Positions 63,793 through 64,000 of a stretch of DNA of 64,000 nt are shown here, one piece after another (positions within the stretch are counted from its first letter, which is position 1; the number at the start of each line of letters is the position of its first letter). Made by a program: the position numbers and the translations under genes. This DNA comes from Nipponacmea schrenckii. Its lineage: Eukaryota; Mollusca; Gastropoda; Lottiidae. Below the pieces are notes generated by a model that searched no databases, was not told the DNA's origin, and saw only the letters and a list, made by a program, of their open reading frames with translations. The stretch lies in the NCBI GenBank assembly GCA_030562195.1, contig JAUJPP010000005.1, positions 806,001 through 870,000 of the forward strand, written 5' to 3'.

Positions 63793-64000
63793 AGCCCAGT
63801 TTCCCCTTGTCAGTGATGCAGGTCGGAGGGACTGACGTATGGAAAAAGCATCTAGTTGCTTGGAAACGACAATAAACTGAGGCCCTGTGTGCTACAGGCT
63901 GTGCATGTTAAAGATCCATCAACAGGCTTATGCTGCTGTCTTGGCGAAATTTCCCTCATAGCACACTGCATGGTGTTGCCCCTCTTCATTAGCCCATAAG
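63793..64000. other. Window end, intron 18
   Basis: Less AT-rich sequence (CAGTGATGCAGGTCGGAGGG, CTACAGGCTGTGCATG) with no recognised feature; possibly the start of another repeat family. Confidence 0.35.

Overview
The window looks like invertebrate nuclear DNA, most likely from a mollusc (inference). It is AT-rich, carries a large split gene with GT-AG introns, and is full of minisatellites. It also holds many copies of a short mobile element with terminal hairpins and roughly 160-bp internal repeats, resembling the pearl/Helentron-type elements known from bivalves and gastropods. There is one convincing host gene: an orthologue of Scribble (SCRIB), the LAP-family cell-polarity scaffold. I could join 18 coding exons by hand between 15749 and 54434 on the + strand. 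They give one uninterrupted frame of 905 codons: the N-terminal MLKCIP start, about 16 leucine-rich repeats, the LAP-specific region, an acidic linker, complete PDZ1 and the first part of PDZ2. The last visible intron opens at 54435 and does not close before the window ends, so the 3' part of the gene lies outside.

Layout. 1-9440: two copies of a broken Ty3/gypsy-type retrotransposon segment, each with a 30/31-bp minisatellite grown out of its coding sequence, the second followed by a decayed reverse transcriptase. 9441-13230: a 21/54-bp minisatellite that changes strand orientation near 10036. 13231-14775: remains of a Penelope-like element on the - strand (GIY-YIG endonuclease and reverse transcriptase fragments). 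15500-15748: probable promoter and 5' UTR of the Scribble gene, with an E-box/CRE composite. 15749-54434: Scribble exons 1-18. 54435-64000: intron 18, with two long minisatellites and several hairpin-ended elements, two of them nested.

The most unusual feature is the intron architecture. Every intron longer than about 600 bp has its own private tandem array (unit 16-60 bp, up to about 90 copies). In two introns the repeat unit is a copy of the exon end plus its 5' splice site. Intron 3 carries about 31 copies of a 60-bp unit that includes 21 nt of exon 3 and a strong GTGAGT donor. Intron 11 carries about 29 copies of a 56-bp unit that includes the last 12-13 nt of exon 11, in most of which the GT has been lost. 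Reading past the true donor meets a stop codon in both cases, so use of any decoy would truncate the protein. A complete-looking 1.77-kb PIF/Harbinger transposon (37-bp inverted repeats, TTA target duplication, broken transposase) sits in intron 10 inside one of the hairpin-ended elements.
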